Of a stretch of DNA of 44,723 nt, positions 19,204 to 31,500 are shown in pieces. Origin of the DNA: an uncultured Bacteroidales bacterium. Lineage in GTDB: Bacteria > Bacteroidota > Bacteroidia > Bacteroidales > UBA932. The stretch lies in NCBI GenBank assembly GCA_905235675.1, contig CAJONC010000010.1:1-44723 (forward strand), read 5' to 3'. The notes beneath the pieces are model-generated. The model was not told the origin of the DNA. It saw nothing but the letters and a program-made list of their open reading frames with translations, and did no database searches. Within the stretch, counting starts at the first letter, position 1. Each line of letters begins with the position of its first letter. The position numbers were made by a program, and so were the translations under genes.

Positions 19204-20334
19204 ATGAAATTTACCAAGACTGCAAGCGATCCGGGCTCAGCTGCCCGATGCGGCACCATACATACCGGCCATGGGGATATCCAAACCCCCATTTTCATGC
19301 CTGTGGGCACCGTGGGCTCCGTTAAAGGGGTATACCACCGCGATCTGAAGGATGACATAGGCGCCGAGATAATCCTCGGCAACACCTATCATCTTTACCT
19401 CCGCCCCGGCCTGGACATACTCCGTCAGGCGGGAGGTCTGCACAAGTTCGAAAACTGGGACCGGCCCATACTCACCGACAGCGGCGGATTCCAGGTATTT
19501 TCCCTCAGCCCCATACGCAAGCTCACGCCGGAAGGATGCATCTTCCGCAGCCATATCGACGGATCCAGGCATATTTTCACCCCCGAAAACAATGTCGACA
19601 CCCAGCGCATAATTGGTTCCGACATTATGATGGCCCTCGATGAATGCTGCCCCGGAGACGCCGACCACAGCTACGCCCGCAAGAGCCTCAATCTCACGAA
19701 ATCATGGCTGGAACGCTTCGTAGGGCGCTTCCGCGAAACCGAACCTCTCTACGGATACGACCAGACCTTCTTCCCCATAATACAGGGTTGCGTCTATCCC
19801 GACCTTCGCATGGAGGCGGTGGAGCATGCGACAGGCTTCGACGCCGACGGCTATGCCATAGGCGGACTGGCGGTGGGGGAGCCTGTGGAGAAGATGTACG
19901 AGATGCTGGAACTGGTATGCCCCGCCCTTCCTGAGGACAGGCCCCGCTATCTCATGGGAGTGGGAACCCCCGCGAACATACTCGAGGGAATCGCGCGCGG
20001 CGTGGACATGTTCGACTGCGTTATGCCTACCCGCAACGGCCGCAACGGAATGCTGTTCACATGGAACGGCATAATGAACATGAAAAACGAAAAGTGGAAG
20101 GACGACTTCAGCGAACTCGACCCTCTTGGCACTTCTTTTGTCGACCACCACTACAGCAAAGCCTACCTCAGGCATCTTTTCGTTTCGGGGGAGATGTTTG
20201 CCGCCATGATAGCGAGCGAGCACAACCTTGCCTTCTACCTCGACCTCGTGCGCCAGTCCCGCGCGCATATCGAGGCAGGTGACTTCGCAAGCTGGAAAGA
20301 AGCCGTTGTTAAAAAGATAACGTGCAGATTATGA
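19204..20334 (+). CDS. tgt: tRNA-guanine transglycosylase (queuosine synthesis)
   Basis: Tgt swaps guanine 34 of GUN-anticodon tRNAs for preQ1. The product has 376 residues. Visible are P-I-F-M-P-V-G-T-V-G, L-G-N-T-Y-H-L, the catalytic region D-S-G-G-F-Q-V-F-S-L, G-G-L-A-V-G-E, and F-D-C-V-M-P-T-R-N-G-R-N-G with the nucleophile Asp. The C-terminal zinc site differs from the textbook enzyme: the usual C-x-C-x-x-C is replaced by P-L-G-T-S-F-V-D-H-H before Y-S-K-A-Y-L-R-H-L-F, while the later E-H-N-L His remains. I believe many Bacteroidota Tgt proteins share this. Its stop overlaps the next start (ATGA). Confidence 0.96.
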   Translation: MKFTKTASDPGSAARCGTIHTGHGDIQTPIFMPVGTVGSVKGVYHRDLKDDIGAEIILGNTYHLYLRPGLDILRQAGGLHKFENWDRPILTDSGGFQVFSLSPIRKLTPEGCIFRSHIDGSRHIFTPENNVDTQRIIGSDIMMALDECCPGDADHSYARKSLNLTKSWLERFVGRFRETEPLYGYDQTFFPIIQGCVYPDLRMEAVEHATGFDADGYAIGGLAVGEPVEKMYEMLELVCPALPEDRPRYLMGVGTPANILEGIARGVDMFDCVMPTRNGRNGMLFTWNGIMNMKNEKWKDDFSELDPLGTSFVDHHYSKAYLRHLFVSGEMFAAMIASEHNLAFYLDLVRQSRAHIEAGDFASWKEAVVKKITCRL

Positions 20335-21413
20335 AGAAGCTGGACCTTTACATAAGCAAGAAGTTCATTTCTACGTTCTTCATTGCACTGCTGCTGATAA
20401 TCGGAATCGTGATAATCTTCGACATTTCCGAGAAGATAGACGATTTCGTACAGAACCAGGTGCCTCTGAAGAGCATAATAATGGACTATTATGTAAACTG
20501 GATCCCGTATTTCGTGAATATGTTCAGCCCCCTGTTCGTATTCATCACCGTAATATTCTTCACCTCCCGCATGGCGGCAAATTCCGAATTCATAGCCATG
20601 CTCTCCGGCGGCATCAGCTATGCCCGCATACTGCTGCCCTATGTCGCCTGTGCAATTCTGATAGCAGGGCTTTCGCTGGGGCTGAACCTGTATGTGATAC
20701 CAAAATCAAATGTGGAGCGCACCGACTTTGAACAGAAGTATGTCCATTCATCGCACAGCAAGACGAATCTGAGGAACGTTCATTACCAGATTTCCCCAGG
20801 GGAATTCGTGTATGTGGAATCGTTCAGCAGGTGGAACAATACCGCCTACAAATTTACACTTGAAACAATCAGGGACGGCCGCCTGGTCAGCAAGCTTGAG
20901 GCGGATTCAGCGGTATGGGACAGCACCAAGGATTGCTGGAGGCTGCGCAACTGGTTTATCCGCGACTATTCCGCGGGGCTTGAAGACAGGCTGACCAGCG
21001 GGGAAAAGAAGGATACTTCGATAGCCCTTACGGTAACGGATTTCTACCGCAACAACAAAACGGTGGAAACGCTGCCTATAGGCCAGCTGAACCAGCTGAT
21101 AGAAACGCAGAAAATGAGGGGCGACGCCAATGTGATGTTCGCCGAGATAGAAAAGAACAACCGCTATGCCCTTCCTTTCTCGGCCATCATCCTCACCATA
21201 ATGGGCGTGTGCCTTTCCTCGCGCAAGAAAAGGGGAGGAATAGGATGGAACCTCGCCCTTGGAATAGGCCTGGCCTTCTCCTATATCCTTTTCATGCGCT
21301 TCTCGCAGATGTTTGTGTATACCGACACCCTGCCTCCCGCCCTCGCGCTGTGGACGCCCAACATCCTGTATGCGCTTATAACCGTTATCCTGTATATCAA
21401 GGCACAGAAATAA
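20331..21413 (+). CDS. LptF/LptG family LPS export permease
   Basis: The product has 360 residues. It shows the YjgP/YjgQ layout: three or four helices at residues 10-120, a periplasmic beta-jellyroll domain (about 130-260), then three helices. [12 protein letters not shown] near the start is typical. LptF and LptG form the inner-membrane channel that, with LptB, extracts LPS and passes it to LptC/A. Which of the two this is cannot be decided here. The ATG overlaps the tgt stop by 4 bp, which decides the start over a GTG at 20322. The neighbour tgt-lpt is common in Bacteroidota. Confidence 0.92.
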   Translation: MKKLDLYISKKFISTFFIALLLIIGIVIIFDISEKIDDFVQNQVPLKSIIMDYYVNWIPYFVNMFSPLFVFITVIFFTSRMAANSEFIAMLSGGISYARILLPYVACAILIAGLSLGLNLYVIPKSNVERTDFEQKYVHSSHSKTNLRNVHYQISPGEFVYVESFSRWNNTAYKFTLETIRDGRLVSKLEADSAVWDSTKDCWRLRNWFIRDYSAGLEDRLTSGEKKDTSIALTVTDFYRNNKTVETLPIGQLNQLIETQKMRGDANVMFAEIEKNNRYALPFSAIILTIMGVCLSSRKKRGGIGWNLALGIGLAFSYILFMRFSQMFVYTDTLPPALALWTPNILYALITVILYIKAQK

Positions 21414-21414
21414 T

Positions 21415-21849
21415 ATGACAGTCAAAGTAGTGAACAAGGGCGGCAACGACCTGCCCGGGTATGCAACCCTTTCGTCGGCCGGAATGGATGTCCGTGCCAA
21501 CCTGAATGAGCCGGTAAGCCTTGCGCCCCTTCAGAGGGCGATGATTCCCACGGGGCTTTTCCTTGAGATTCCGGTCGGTTATGAGGTGCAGGTACGTCCC
21601 CGCAGCGGACTTGCGGCGAAAAAAGGCGTAACCGTGCTCAATACCCCCGGCACCATAGACGCCGACTACAGGGGGGAGGTCAACGTGATTCTTGTGAATC
21701 TTTCGTCGGAGACCTTCGTGGTGGAGCCCGGCGAACGCATAGCACAGTTGGTGCTTGCAAAGCACGAAGTGATTGAATGGGAAGAGGTTTCCGAACTCGG
21801 AAGCACCGAAAGGGGAGAAGGCGGATTCGGCAGTACAGGAGTGAAATGA
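21415..21849 (+). CDS. dut: dUTP diphosphatase
   Basis: Dut hydrolyses dUTP to dUMP and pyrophosphate, keeping uracil out of DNA. The product has 144 residues, the normal length of the trimeric enzyme. All five motifs are present: [34 protein letters not shown] and [10 protein letters not shown]. It starts 1 bp after the lptF/G stop and overlaps murF by 4 bp, so the tgt-to-murF genes are one tight operon. Confidence 0.97.
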   Translation: MTVKVVNKGGNDLPGYATLSSAGMDVRANLNEPVSLAPLQRAMIPTGLFLEIPVGYEVQVRPRSGLAAKKGVTVLNTPGTIDADYRGEVNVILVNLSSETFVVEPGERIAQLVLAKHEVIEWEEVSELGSTERGEGGFGSTGVK

Positions 21850-23153
21850 AAACTGAAGAACTTTACAGGCTTTATCTCGACAGCGGCTGCAAGGTGAGTA
21901 CCGACAGCCGTACCATACCGGAAGGGGCGATTTTCTTTGCCCTCCGAGGAGAGAATTTTGATGGAAATGAATATGCGCAGGCAGCCCTGGAAGCAGGTGC
22001 GAGCCATGCAGTGGTGAACGACGACATTGCAGCCGGCGACCCGAGGATGATACCTGTGCCGGATCCTTTCACCGCCCTTCAGGAACTCGCCATTTACCAT
22101 CGCAGGCAACTGGACATCCCTGTGATTGGCCTTACCGGCACCAACGGCAAGACCACTACAAAGGAACTTATCTTCGCCGCGCTCTCCGCCAAATTCAGGG
22201 TGTATGCCACCAAGGGCAACCTGAACAACGACATAGGAGTTCCCCTTACCCTGCTTTCCATAGGCCGGGATGCCGAGATGGCAGTCGTGGAGATGGGGGC
22301 GAACCATCCCGACGACATTGCCAAACTGGTAAAGGTCAGCCGGCCGGATTACGGTTTCATCACCAATGTAGGCACGGCCCATCTGCTCGGATTCGGATCC
22401 TACGAAGGGGTTCTCGCGGCCAAGACCGAACTTTACAAATGGCTCGGAAGCAGGCAGGGATCCGTGATATTCGTAAATACCGACTATCCCGACCTGGCCG
22501 CTGCGGCGCTCAGGCAGCCCTGCCACCAGTGGGAGTTCAGCGCAGTTTCCCTGGATGCGGAGATACTTCCCACAAGCGAAGAAGAACCTTATCTTTCGCT
22601 CAGGCTGGGCGGAGATGAGCTGCACACCCGTCTCGTCGGATCATACAATATGCCCAACGTGCTTGCCGCAGTTGCCATTGCGGATTATTTCGGAGTCGCA
22701 CGCAGGGATGCCATAGCCGCGATAGAGGCATACGTTCCGTCCAACCAGCGTTCCCAGCTGGTGCGTACGGGGCGCAATACCCTGATAGTGGACGCCTACA
22801 ATGCCAATCCCTCTTCTATGAAGCTTGCAGTCGAAAACCTCGCTTCAATGAAGGCAGGGCGCAAACTCGCGCTGCTCGGAGATATGCGTGAACTCGGAGA
22901 AGCCTCGGCCGAAGAGCACAGGAAGATAGTCCGCCTGCTTTGCGACAAGGGAATCGAAACCTTCTTTGCCGGAGAAGAATTCAGCGCCGCGGTCGCTTCG
23001 CTCGGCCTGGGCGAAGAATCCATAGTTAGGGGCTGTTTCCCTTCTTCAGATGCGCTTGCGGCACATCTTGAGTCGCTGAAACCCGAGGGAGCCACAATAC
23101 TGATAAAGGGCTCCCGCGGAATCAGGATGGAAAAAGTCATACCCTGCCTATAA
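21846..23153 (+). CDS. murF: UDP-MurNAc-tripeptide:D-Ala-D-Ala ligase
   Basis: MurF adds D-Ala-D-Ala to UDP-MurNAc-tripeptide, the last cytoplasmic step of muropeptide synthesis. The product has 435 residues. The N-terminal domain has V-S-T-D-S-R and G-A-I-F-F-A-L-R-G; the P-loop is [23 protein letters not shown], then T-N-V-G-T-A-H follow; the C-terminal domain has [17 protein letters not shown] and K-G-S-R-G. ATG 21846 overlaps the dut stop (ATGA). The stop overlaps the convergent HhH gene by 6 bp. Confidence 0.97.
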   Translation: MKTEELYRLYLDSGCKVSTDSRTIPEGAIFFALRGENFDGNEYAQAALEAGASHAVVNDDIAAGDPRMIPVPDPFTALQELAIYHRRQLDIPVIGLTGTNGKTTTKELIFAALSAKFRVYATKGNLNNDIGVPLTLLSIGRDAEMAVVEMGANHPDDIAKLVKVSRPDYGFITNVGTAHLLGFGSYEGVLAAKTELYKWLGSRQGSVIFVNTDYPDLAAAALRQPCHQWEFSAVSLDAEILPTSEEEPYLSLRLGGDELHTRLVGSYNMPNVLAAVAIADYFGVARRDAIAAIEAYVPSNQRSQLVRTGRNTLIVDAYNANPSSMKLAVENLASMKAGRKLALLGDMRELGEASAEEHRKIVRLLCDKGIETFFAGEEFSAAVASLGLGEESIVRGCFPSSDALAAHLESLKPEGATILIKGSRGIRMEKVIPCL

Positions 23154-24872
23154 CCTGAGCTGATACTGCAGCTTGAATTCGCAGTGCCTGACTGCGGAAC
23201 CGCCGTGCATTGCATCTGAGAGCGATGCACGCAGGTACAGGCTGTGCGAAGCACCTGCAATCCGTCTTTTTTTCAGCCCGACTATGGCGGAAACGCCGTA
23301 TCCCTGCCCGTAACAGGCCGGCACGTTGAAGCTTCCGGGAACGTCGCGCTCATAGCAATAGATTCTTGTGTCCCAGTCGGGAGTATCGTAGCATTCGGCC
23401 CTGAGGAAGGCGCTCAGGGCGAAAGCGGCGCTGTCGCCAGGGGTTTTATAGCCGAGTTCAGCAAATCCCAGCCACCCGCTTTTTTCCAGATGTACCGCAT
23501 TCAGGCGCACTTTTGCCGAGAAAGGCCCTCCGGAGGCCCCGAGGTCGAATCTGATGTCGTGCCTCCAGTCCTGCAACCATTCATTCCCTGCATAGCTCAG
23601 CTGCACCCTGTCGGCCCAGCGAAGGGCCGGGCAGAACGTCCATCCGTGCAGCTTCCATTCGGGCGAGGCGTCGAGAACCATTTTCATGCTGCGGCTGTTC
23701 TTCTTTCCGTCCTGCAGCTTCCGGGGATGCACGGCTGAGTCGAAGGTCAGGTTGATAAACCTGTACAGGCCTCCGAAACTTAGTCCCGCCTCGTCGGAGA
23801 CCTTGCTCCCGCTGCGCACGGCTCCGGCAAAATCACCGAAATATCCTTCGGGATAGTAACGTGCTGAAACAATGAATTTTGTCTTGTACGCGGGCGCCCA
23901 CTGCAGGCCGGCGATAACGGCGCCTCCGCGGTCTATTGCGCTTTCGCCGCGTTTTTCGCTGACTGCCGCTTCGCCGAAGCAACCGAAACTTCCCGTGGCG
24001 AACTGCCAGTCGGCGGAAAGCCCGTGCGCGTCGTGCGTCGCCACTGCGTTGAGGCCAAGGTTGAAGCTGTTTCCGGTGTACCCGGCAGTGGCAATCAGCG
24101 CCTTGTCGTCAAGTGCCGAAAATGCCGCGGCCAGGTTCCACCGTCCGGGAGTGGCCGTGACTGCCAGGCCTCGGAAGCCGGGCGTGAAAGACCCTGTGGG
24201 GGAGAAGCCGGTGGCGCTCCTGCGCATGGCGGCTACGGAGGGAATTCCGCTCATGGAGAATCCGCTCCACACGAGCAGTCCCTGGCCGAGCCTGGCGTTG
24301 AAATCGCCTGCAGCGAGGCTCCATCCGCGCTTTCCGTAATAGCAGGCGCTGAGGCTCTTTAGCCCGAAGGCGGCTTCGGACCAGGTGTTGCGGGCACTTG
24401 CGTAGAACTCGGCTTTTTCACCGAAATCCAGGTGGTATTTTCCTGCAAAGGCCGAAAGGCCGTCCTTCGCGCCTGTGCGGAGCATGAGGTCCTGACGGGT
24501 GCGCGAAGGGTGGCGCATCCCCGGAGGCGCATGGCTCTCGAAGCTGACGAAGTGCGAGAGAGCCTCGGCCAGTTCGGGGCTGAATCCGTTGATGGTGCCG
24601 AGTTCCGTGACGGACAGTATGTCGCCCGTGCTTGCGATATAGTCGCAGAGACTGGCTACCTGGTAAGTGCTGAACAATCCGCTCGCAAGCAGTTTGCTTC
24701 GCGGGCAAAGATTTATCCTCAGGGGATTTGAGGAGAGTGCGTCGTATCGCTCGATTTCGCTTTCGGAGAGCTCTTCGGGGGTGCCTGCCCCGCTGAGCTT
24801 CAAGGCCGCAGAAAGGTATTCATCCTGCGGCATTCCCGCCGCGAGGGCGAGAAACAGCAGAAGAAGTTTCAT
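23148..24872 (-). CDS. Exported helix-hairpin-helix protein with C-terminal beta-barrel
   Basis: The product has 574 residues. A short signal peptide (MKLLLLFLALAAGMPQ) is followed at about 50-110 by helix-hairpin-helix units (I-N-L-C-P-R-S-K-L-L-A-S-G-L, then D-I-L-S-V-T-E-L-G-T-I-N-G-F). From about 130 on, alternating aromatic/polar strands separated by turns end in L-Q-Y-Q-L-R-L, as in an outer-membrane barrel. Similar HhH-plus-barrel proteins are conserved in Bacteroidota without an assigned role. ComEA uses similar HhH motifs to bind DNA, so a link to DNA at the surface is possible but unproven. Confidence 0.8.
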   Translation of the reverse strand: MKLLLLFLALAAGMPQDEYLSAALKLSGAGTPEELSESEIERYDALSSNPLRINLCPRSKLLASGLFSTYQVASLCDYIASTGDILSVTELGTINGFSPELAEALSHFVSFESHAPPGMRHPSRTRQDLMLRTGAKDGLSAFAGKYHLDFGEKAEFYASARNTWSEAAFGLKSLSACYYGKRGWSLAAGDFNARLGQGLLVWSGFSMSGIPSVAAMRRSATGFSPTGSFTPGFRGLAVTATPGRWNLAAAFSALDDKALIATAGYTGNSFNLGLNAVATHDAHGLSADWQFATGSFGCFGEAAVSEKRGESAIDRGGAVIAGLQWAPAYKTKFIVSARYYPEGYFGDFAGAVRSGSKVSDEAGLSFGGLYRFINLTFDSAVHPRKLQDGKKNSRSMKMVLDASPEWKLHGWTFCPALRWADRVQLSYAGNEWLQDWRHDIRFDLGASGGPFSAKVRLNAVHLEKSGWLGFAELGYKTPGDSAAFALSAFLRAECYDTPDWDTRIYCYERDVPGSFNVPACYGQGYGVSAIVGLKKRRIAGASHSLYLRASLSDAMHGGSAVRHCEFKLQYQLRL

Positions 24873-24927
24873 AGCAGCGCCAATATAGAAAAATTTTTGC
24901 TAACTTTAAGGCTCGAATCCGTAACAA

Positions 24928-25494
24928 ATGGAAAAAATTCACATTCACGACAAGGTCTTCGTACCTTTTATGTCTTATGGACAAGTTTCGGAAATCATCG
25001 ACGGGGTTGCTTCCCGCCTGAATGAAGACTTCCGCCCCGTCTACGGCAGCTATGCCGACGATCCCAAAGAAGACATCCCCATTGTTCTCTGCGTGCTTAA
25101 CGGTGCCATCATGTTCACCGGAGAACTTCTGGAGCGTCTTGATTTTCCCGTAGAACTGGTGTCGATGAAACTTTCCTCATATTCGGGCACGCAGTCGACA
25201 GGCAAGGTGCGCGAACTCATGGGGCTCACCGCCGATGTCAGGGGCCGTACGGTAATCGTCTGCGAAGACATTGTCGACACCGGCACCACCATCGCCGCCC
25301 TCAAGGCCAGCCTTCTGGAAAAAGGCGCTGCCGACGTGCGCATCTGCACCATGCTCCTCAAGCCTGATGTTTACAAGGGTGACACTGCGCTCGATTATGT
25401 CGGCGCAAGCATACCCAACAAGTTCATAGTCGGTTTCGGGCTCGATTACGACGAGCAGGGCCGCAATCTCAAAGATATTTACGTATTAGAATAA
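24928..25494 (+). CDS. hpt: Hypoxanthine phosphoribosyltransferase
   Basis: Hpt salvages hypoxanthine (and often guanine) to IMP/GMP with PRPP. The product has 188 residues. The PRPP motif V-I-V-C-E-D-I-V-D-T-G-T-T is at about 110-122, with V-L-N-G-A-I-M-F earlier and V-G-F-G-L-D-Y-D-E at the C-terminus, as in the bacterial family. Only 4 bp separate it from adk. A weak -7-like TAACTTTA (24901-24908) precedes the start. Confidence 0.95.
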   Translation: MEKIHIHDKVFVPFMSYGQVSEIIDGVASRLNEDFRPVYGSYADDPKEDIPIVLCVLNGAIMFTGELLERLDFPVELVSMKLSSYSGTQSTGKVRELMGLTADVRGRTVIVCEDIVDTGTTIAALKASLLEKGAADVRICTMLLKPDVYKGDTALDYVGASIPNKFIVGFGLDYDEQGRNLKDIYVLE

Positions 25495-25498
25495 TATT

Positions 25499-26074
25499 AT
25501 GAAGTATTTCATCCTGTTCGGCCCTCCAGGTGCCGGTAAGGGCACCCATGCCGCCCCGCTTGAAAAAGAATTCAATCTCCTTCACATCTCCACCGGAGAA
25601 CTCCTCCGCAAAGAAATAGCCGCCGGCACCGAACTTGGAAAGCAGGCCGCCGCCCTTATCGAAAAGGGAGACCTGGTTCCCGACGCTGTCGTGGAAGGCA
25701 TGATAGCCAATACTTTCGCGGCAAATCCCGATGTAAAAGGCTTCCTTCTTGACGGATTCCCCCGCACCGTTCAGCAGGCTATGGACCTCGACGAGATGCT
25801 GGAATCGCGTGACGAACGCGTCACCGGCGTCATTTCGCTGATGATTCCAGATGAAGAAATCAAGACCCGCATACAGGGACGCGCCCAGATAGAAGGCCGT
25901 GCCGACGATGCCTCCGATGAGATTATCGCCAACCGCATCAGAAATTACCACGCCAAGACCGAACCCCTTATCGAAATCTACAAGGAGAAGGGACTTTACT
26001 TCGAAGTTGACGGAGTAGGCAGCATCGACGAGGTGCAGGACCGAGTCTTCGCTGCTGTCAACAAACTGTTTTAG
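25499..26074 (+). CDS. adk: Adenylate kinase, short-lid form
   Basis: Adk interconverts ATP + AMP and 2 ADP. The product has 191 residues. Visible are the P-loop G-P-P-G-A-G-K-G-T, I-S-T-G-E-L-L-R, F-L-L-D-G-F-P-R-T and the lid region R-A-Q-I-E-G-R-A-D-D, which is the short lid without zinc cysteines. It is 4 bp after hpt. In many Bacteroidales the next gene is obgE; here obgE lies about 5.4 kb away behind an opposing block. The stop overlaps that of the 26071 gene by 4 bp. Confidence 0.97.
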   Translation: MKYFILFGPPGAGKGTHAAPLEKEFNLLHISTGELLRKEIAAGTELGKQAAALIEKGDLVPDAVVEGMIANTFAANPDVKGFLLDGFPRTVQQAMDLDEMLESRDERVTGVISLMIPDEEIKTRIQGRAQIEGRADDASDEIIANRIRNYHAKTEPLIEIYKEKGLYFEVDGVGSIDEVQDRVFAAVNKLF

Positions 26075-28977
26075 AGCTTAATAAGCGCTTTCCCGCTGCG
26101 TCCGTCGACGCACGCCTGTATGGGTGTGCCGAGGCGGATGTGGCGCAGATATCCGGATTCTGAAGCGGCGGGAAGGCTGTCCAGTGCTTCGAAATCTATG
26201 AAATCGGAGGCCCTGGAGAATTCGTCCACGCTGATATAGCCCGCATTGAAGGATGTAAGGTTCTGGAAGAAGTGAGAACCCTGGCTGGGGTCTACCCTGA
26301 AATCCGCGAGGGAGCATTCCACTAGGGCCTTGACCTCGGAGATGTCGCTCCAGCTGACGGGGATTCCGAGCGTAGGGATGCTGGATCCCCATCTTCCGTA
26401 TCCTATCAGCACGTAATTGCGCCCCTCGTCCCTCAGGCTTGCATTAATCATCCGCAGTTCTTCGGCTATCTCCTGCGTATGCATCTTGTCGAAGGAGTCT
26501 TTCTTTACGTAAACGATATCGCAGAGATCCGGAATCCAGCCCGTTCCGAGGGCGCAGGAAGAACGGATTAGGGCTCCGCTTTCATCTATTTTCTTCCAGT
26601 CGACTTCGGTTTTGACACTGTCGGAGGAAATGGGCCTTACCTGGAGCACATGGAAAATTCCGTTCTCAAGGTCGGCGGCGAATTCTATCTCCACGCTGCA
26701 CTTCATTTCGATATCCGCAACTCGCAGCAGTTCCTTCACTATATCCGCGAGAGGGAAGGTGCCGTAACGCAGGACGTGGGCGAAGGTCACGGCCTTGGGG
26801 CCCTTGGCGAAGGGGGAATCCACCATTCTCCGGTTCTGGTAGTCGTAGGTGGAAGTCACTTTCGCGAACTCCCTGAAACGTGTGCAGTCGCTTATAGGGA
26901 TGCGCTCGAGGTTGACGGCGTCGTCCACCGAGGTCTTGAACTTGCCCGGCTGCAGGTTCAGTGCGTACATTACCTGCTGGGTGTCGCGCATGGCGAGCTC
27001 CGGGGTGGAAGTCTGGAGTACGTTCTTGGGGTAGAAGGGGGAGAACCTTAGCACCTGCTCCCCGTCCACTACCGCTTTCCCGAGGCCGAAGGCGAGTTTG
27101 ACTATCCCTTCCTCCGCCTTTTCGTAGCCTACCGGATAGAAATTCACCGACCGTGCCACGCCGGAGAGGGTGGGGAAGAAGTACCCGTCGTCCTCGGTGC
27201 CGCAGAGTTCCTGCAGGATAACGCCCATCTTTTCCTCGGAGATTACGTTGGCAGTGGCGGTGATATACCCTCTTGAAGATGCGTAGTATACCGAGGCGTA
27301 AACGCTCTTGATGGCGTTGGCGAGAAGGCGCAGCTGCTGGTCTTCGTTCTCCACATGAGGAATCATGTAGGTGGAATAGACACCTGCAAACGGCTGATAA
27401 TAAGAATCTTCCAGCTTTGATGACGAACGCACGGCAAGAGGCTTGCCGGTATGTCTGATGAATACGCGCAGCGAGTCCACCAGGTCGGAGGGCAGTGTCG
27501 ACGAAACGAACTGAGTGAGCAGTTCGGCATCGGAAATGTCGGAATTTATCACATACTGCAGACCGTTTTCCAGAATGAAACGGTCGAAGTAATCCGTCGA
27601 AATCACCAGGGTTTTCGGCACCTGCACGCGCACATCTTCCCAATGGTCGTAGAGATTGTATTTGTAAAGGATATGGCTGAGAAATGCCAGCCCCCTCGCC
27701 TTGCCTCCGATGGACCCTTCGCCTATGCGGGCGAAGCCTATGGTGTCGTTGTAGGTTTCGGGGTTGAATTTGGCCACCACCCCGAGGCTCTGCGAGATAC
27801 GGTACTCGTGAATCAGCTTTACCGCGTTGTTGCGCAGGGCTTCTGTGCTCGGGTGATCGGTGTTTTTGATGATGTTTCCCACCTTGAAAATACCCCTTGC
27901 CAGCAGCCATCTTGAAATGTAGTTCTTGGCCTGCAGTTCTGCAAGATACTTGTCGGGAACCGTTGCGATTATGTGTTCCGCACCCTGGAGGTCGGATGCC
28001 CTTGCAATCTCATGGAGCTTGCTGTCGGTAACCACGAAGTCGCCGAATCCGAATTCCCGCCCAATGAATTCCCCAAGGTCGTGGGTGAGAGTCTTGGACT
28101 GTTTCATCAGGAATCCGGCTCCGATACCCTGCGCCACGCTGCGCATGCTTTCCTGCGAAGACTGCATCAGGATGGGCATTTTGGGATATTCACTGTGTAT
28201 CATGTTGCACAAGTCGACTCCCGCGTCAAGCTTTTCCCTTGAAGGATCGTCCCCCTTGTGAATCACGAAACCTATGTCAGAGATTACCCCGAGAAGCTGT
28301 TGCTTGTAGCGCTTGTAAAGATCTACTGCATCGTCGTAATTGGTGGCAAGGAGTATCTTCGGCCTGGCCCTTTTGCGGAAAATCTGCTGCTCTTCGTTGA
28401 GGGCGTCCTTGAGCGCGTCGATGTTCTGCTGCAATACCAGTTTGTAAAGCAGGGGAAGATAGGTGGAGTAATAGCGCACGGAATCTTCCACCAGCAGTAT
28501 GCACTGCACGCCTCCTCCGAGAATGTCGTCGTCGGCGTTGAGGCTGTCTTCCAGAAGCTTGATTATAGCGATGATGAGGTCGGTAGATCCGCTCCAGCAG
28601 AAGGTGTAGTCGATGCATTCCTTGTTCTGCTCATGAATCTTTTTCCACACTTCCTTGGAATAGGAGGAAAGAAGGACTATCGGGGTTTCCGGACAGATGT
28701 CCTTCATCCTCCTGGAGAATTCAAAAACGCTGATCTCGCCCACGTTGTACATGGTTATCACGAGGTCGAAATGTTCTCCCGCATCGACGAGCCGCAAGGC
28801 CTCGGCAGTGGATTCCACCCTTTCGAATACGGGAGGGTTGGACAGGTTGAGGTCGGAATACTCGCGCGAGACTCTCATCGCAAGGCTTCCGTCCTCTTCG
28901 AGGGAAAAATTGTCGAAATTGTTGCATACCAGCAGAATCCTGCGGATGCGGCGGCTCATCAACGTGGTGTCGGACAT
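26071..28977 (-). CDS. Double receiver-like protein fused to a PEP/pyruvate-type ATP-grasp domain
   Basis: The product has 968 residues. Two CheY-like folds open the protein: about 14-145 (R-I-L-L-V-C-N-N, D-L-V-I-T-M-Y-N, P-I-V-L-L-S-S) and 158-310 (C-I-L-L-V-E-D-S, V-I-S-D-I-G-F, P-I-L-M-Q-S-S). The first lacks the phosphoacceptor Asp; the second has one in V-I-S-D. An ATP-grasp domain follows (G-S-I-G-G-K-A-R-G near 425, A-V-R-S-S-S-K-L-E-D near 515, L-Q-V-R-P-I-S near 780), as in the N-terminal part of PPDK/PpsA. The phosphohistidine motif (G-G-x-T-S-H) and PEP barrel are absent. It starts 5 bp after the gdhA stop, so they are probably one operon. Its substrate is unknown. Confidence 0.88.
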   Translation of the reverse strand: MSDTTLMSRRIRRILLVCNNFDNFSLEEDGSLAMRVSREYSDLNLSNPPVFERVESTAEALRLVDAGEHFDLVITMYNVGEISVFEFSRRMKDICPETPIVLLSSYSKEVWKKIHEQNKECIDYTFCWSGSTDLIIAIIKLLEDSLNADDDILGGGVQCILLVEDSVRYYSTYLPLLYKLVLQQNIDALKDALNEEQQIFRKRARPKILLATNYDDAVDLYKRYKQQLLGVISDIGFVIHKGDDPSREKLDAGVDLCNMIHSEYPKMPILMQSSQESMRSVAQGIGAGFLMKQSKTLTHDLGEFIGREFGFGDFVVTDSKLHEIARASDLQGAEHIIATVPDKYLAELQAKNYISRWLLARGIFKVGNIIKNTDHPSTEALRNNAVKLIHEYRISQSLGVVAKFNPETYNDTIGFARIGEGSIGGKARGLAFLSHILYKYNLYDHWEDVRVQVPKTLVISTDYFDRFILENGLQYVINSDISDAELLTQFVSSTLPSDLVDSLRVFIRHTGKPLAVRSSSKLEDSYYQPFAGVYSTYMIPHVENEDQQLRLLANAIKSVYASVYYASSRGYITATANVISEEKMGVILQELCGTEDDGYFFPTLSGVARSVNFYPVGYEKAEEGIVKLAFGLGKAVVDGEQVLRFSPFYPKNVLQTSTPELAMRDTQQVMYALNLQPGKFKTSVDDAVNLERIPISDCTRFREFAKVTSTYDYQNRRMVDSPFAKGPKAVTFAHVLRYGTFPLADIVKELLRVADIEMKCSVEIEFAADLENGIFHVLQVRPISSDSVKTEVDWKKIDESGALIRSSCALGTGWIPDLCDIVYVKKDSFDKMHTQEIAEELRMINASLRDEGRNYVLIGYGRWGSSIPTLGIPVSWSDISEVKALVECSLADFRVDPSQGSHFFQNLTSFNAGYISVDEFSRASDFIDFEALDSLPAASESGYLRHIRLGTPIQACVDGRSGKALIKL

Positions 28978-28982
28978 ATCGT

Positions 28983-31485
<2,503 letters not shown>

Positions 31486-31500
31486 TAAAAGAGATAAATT

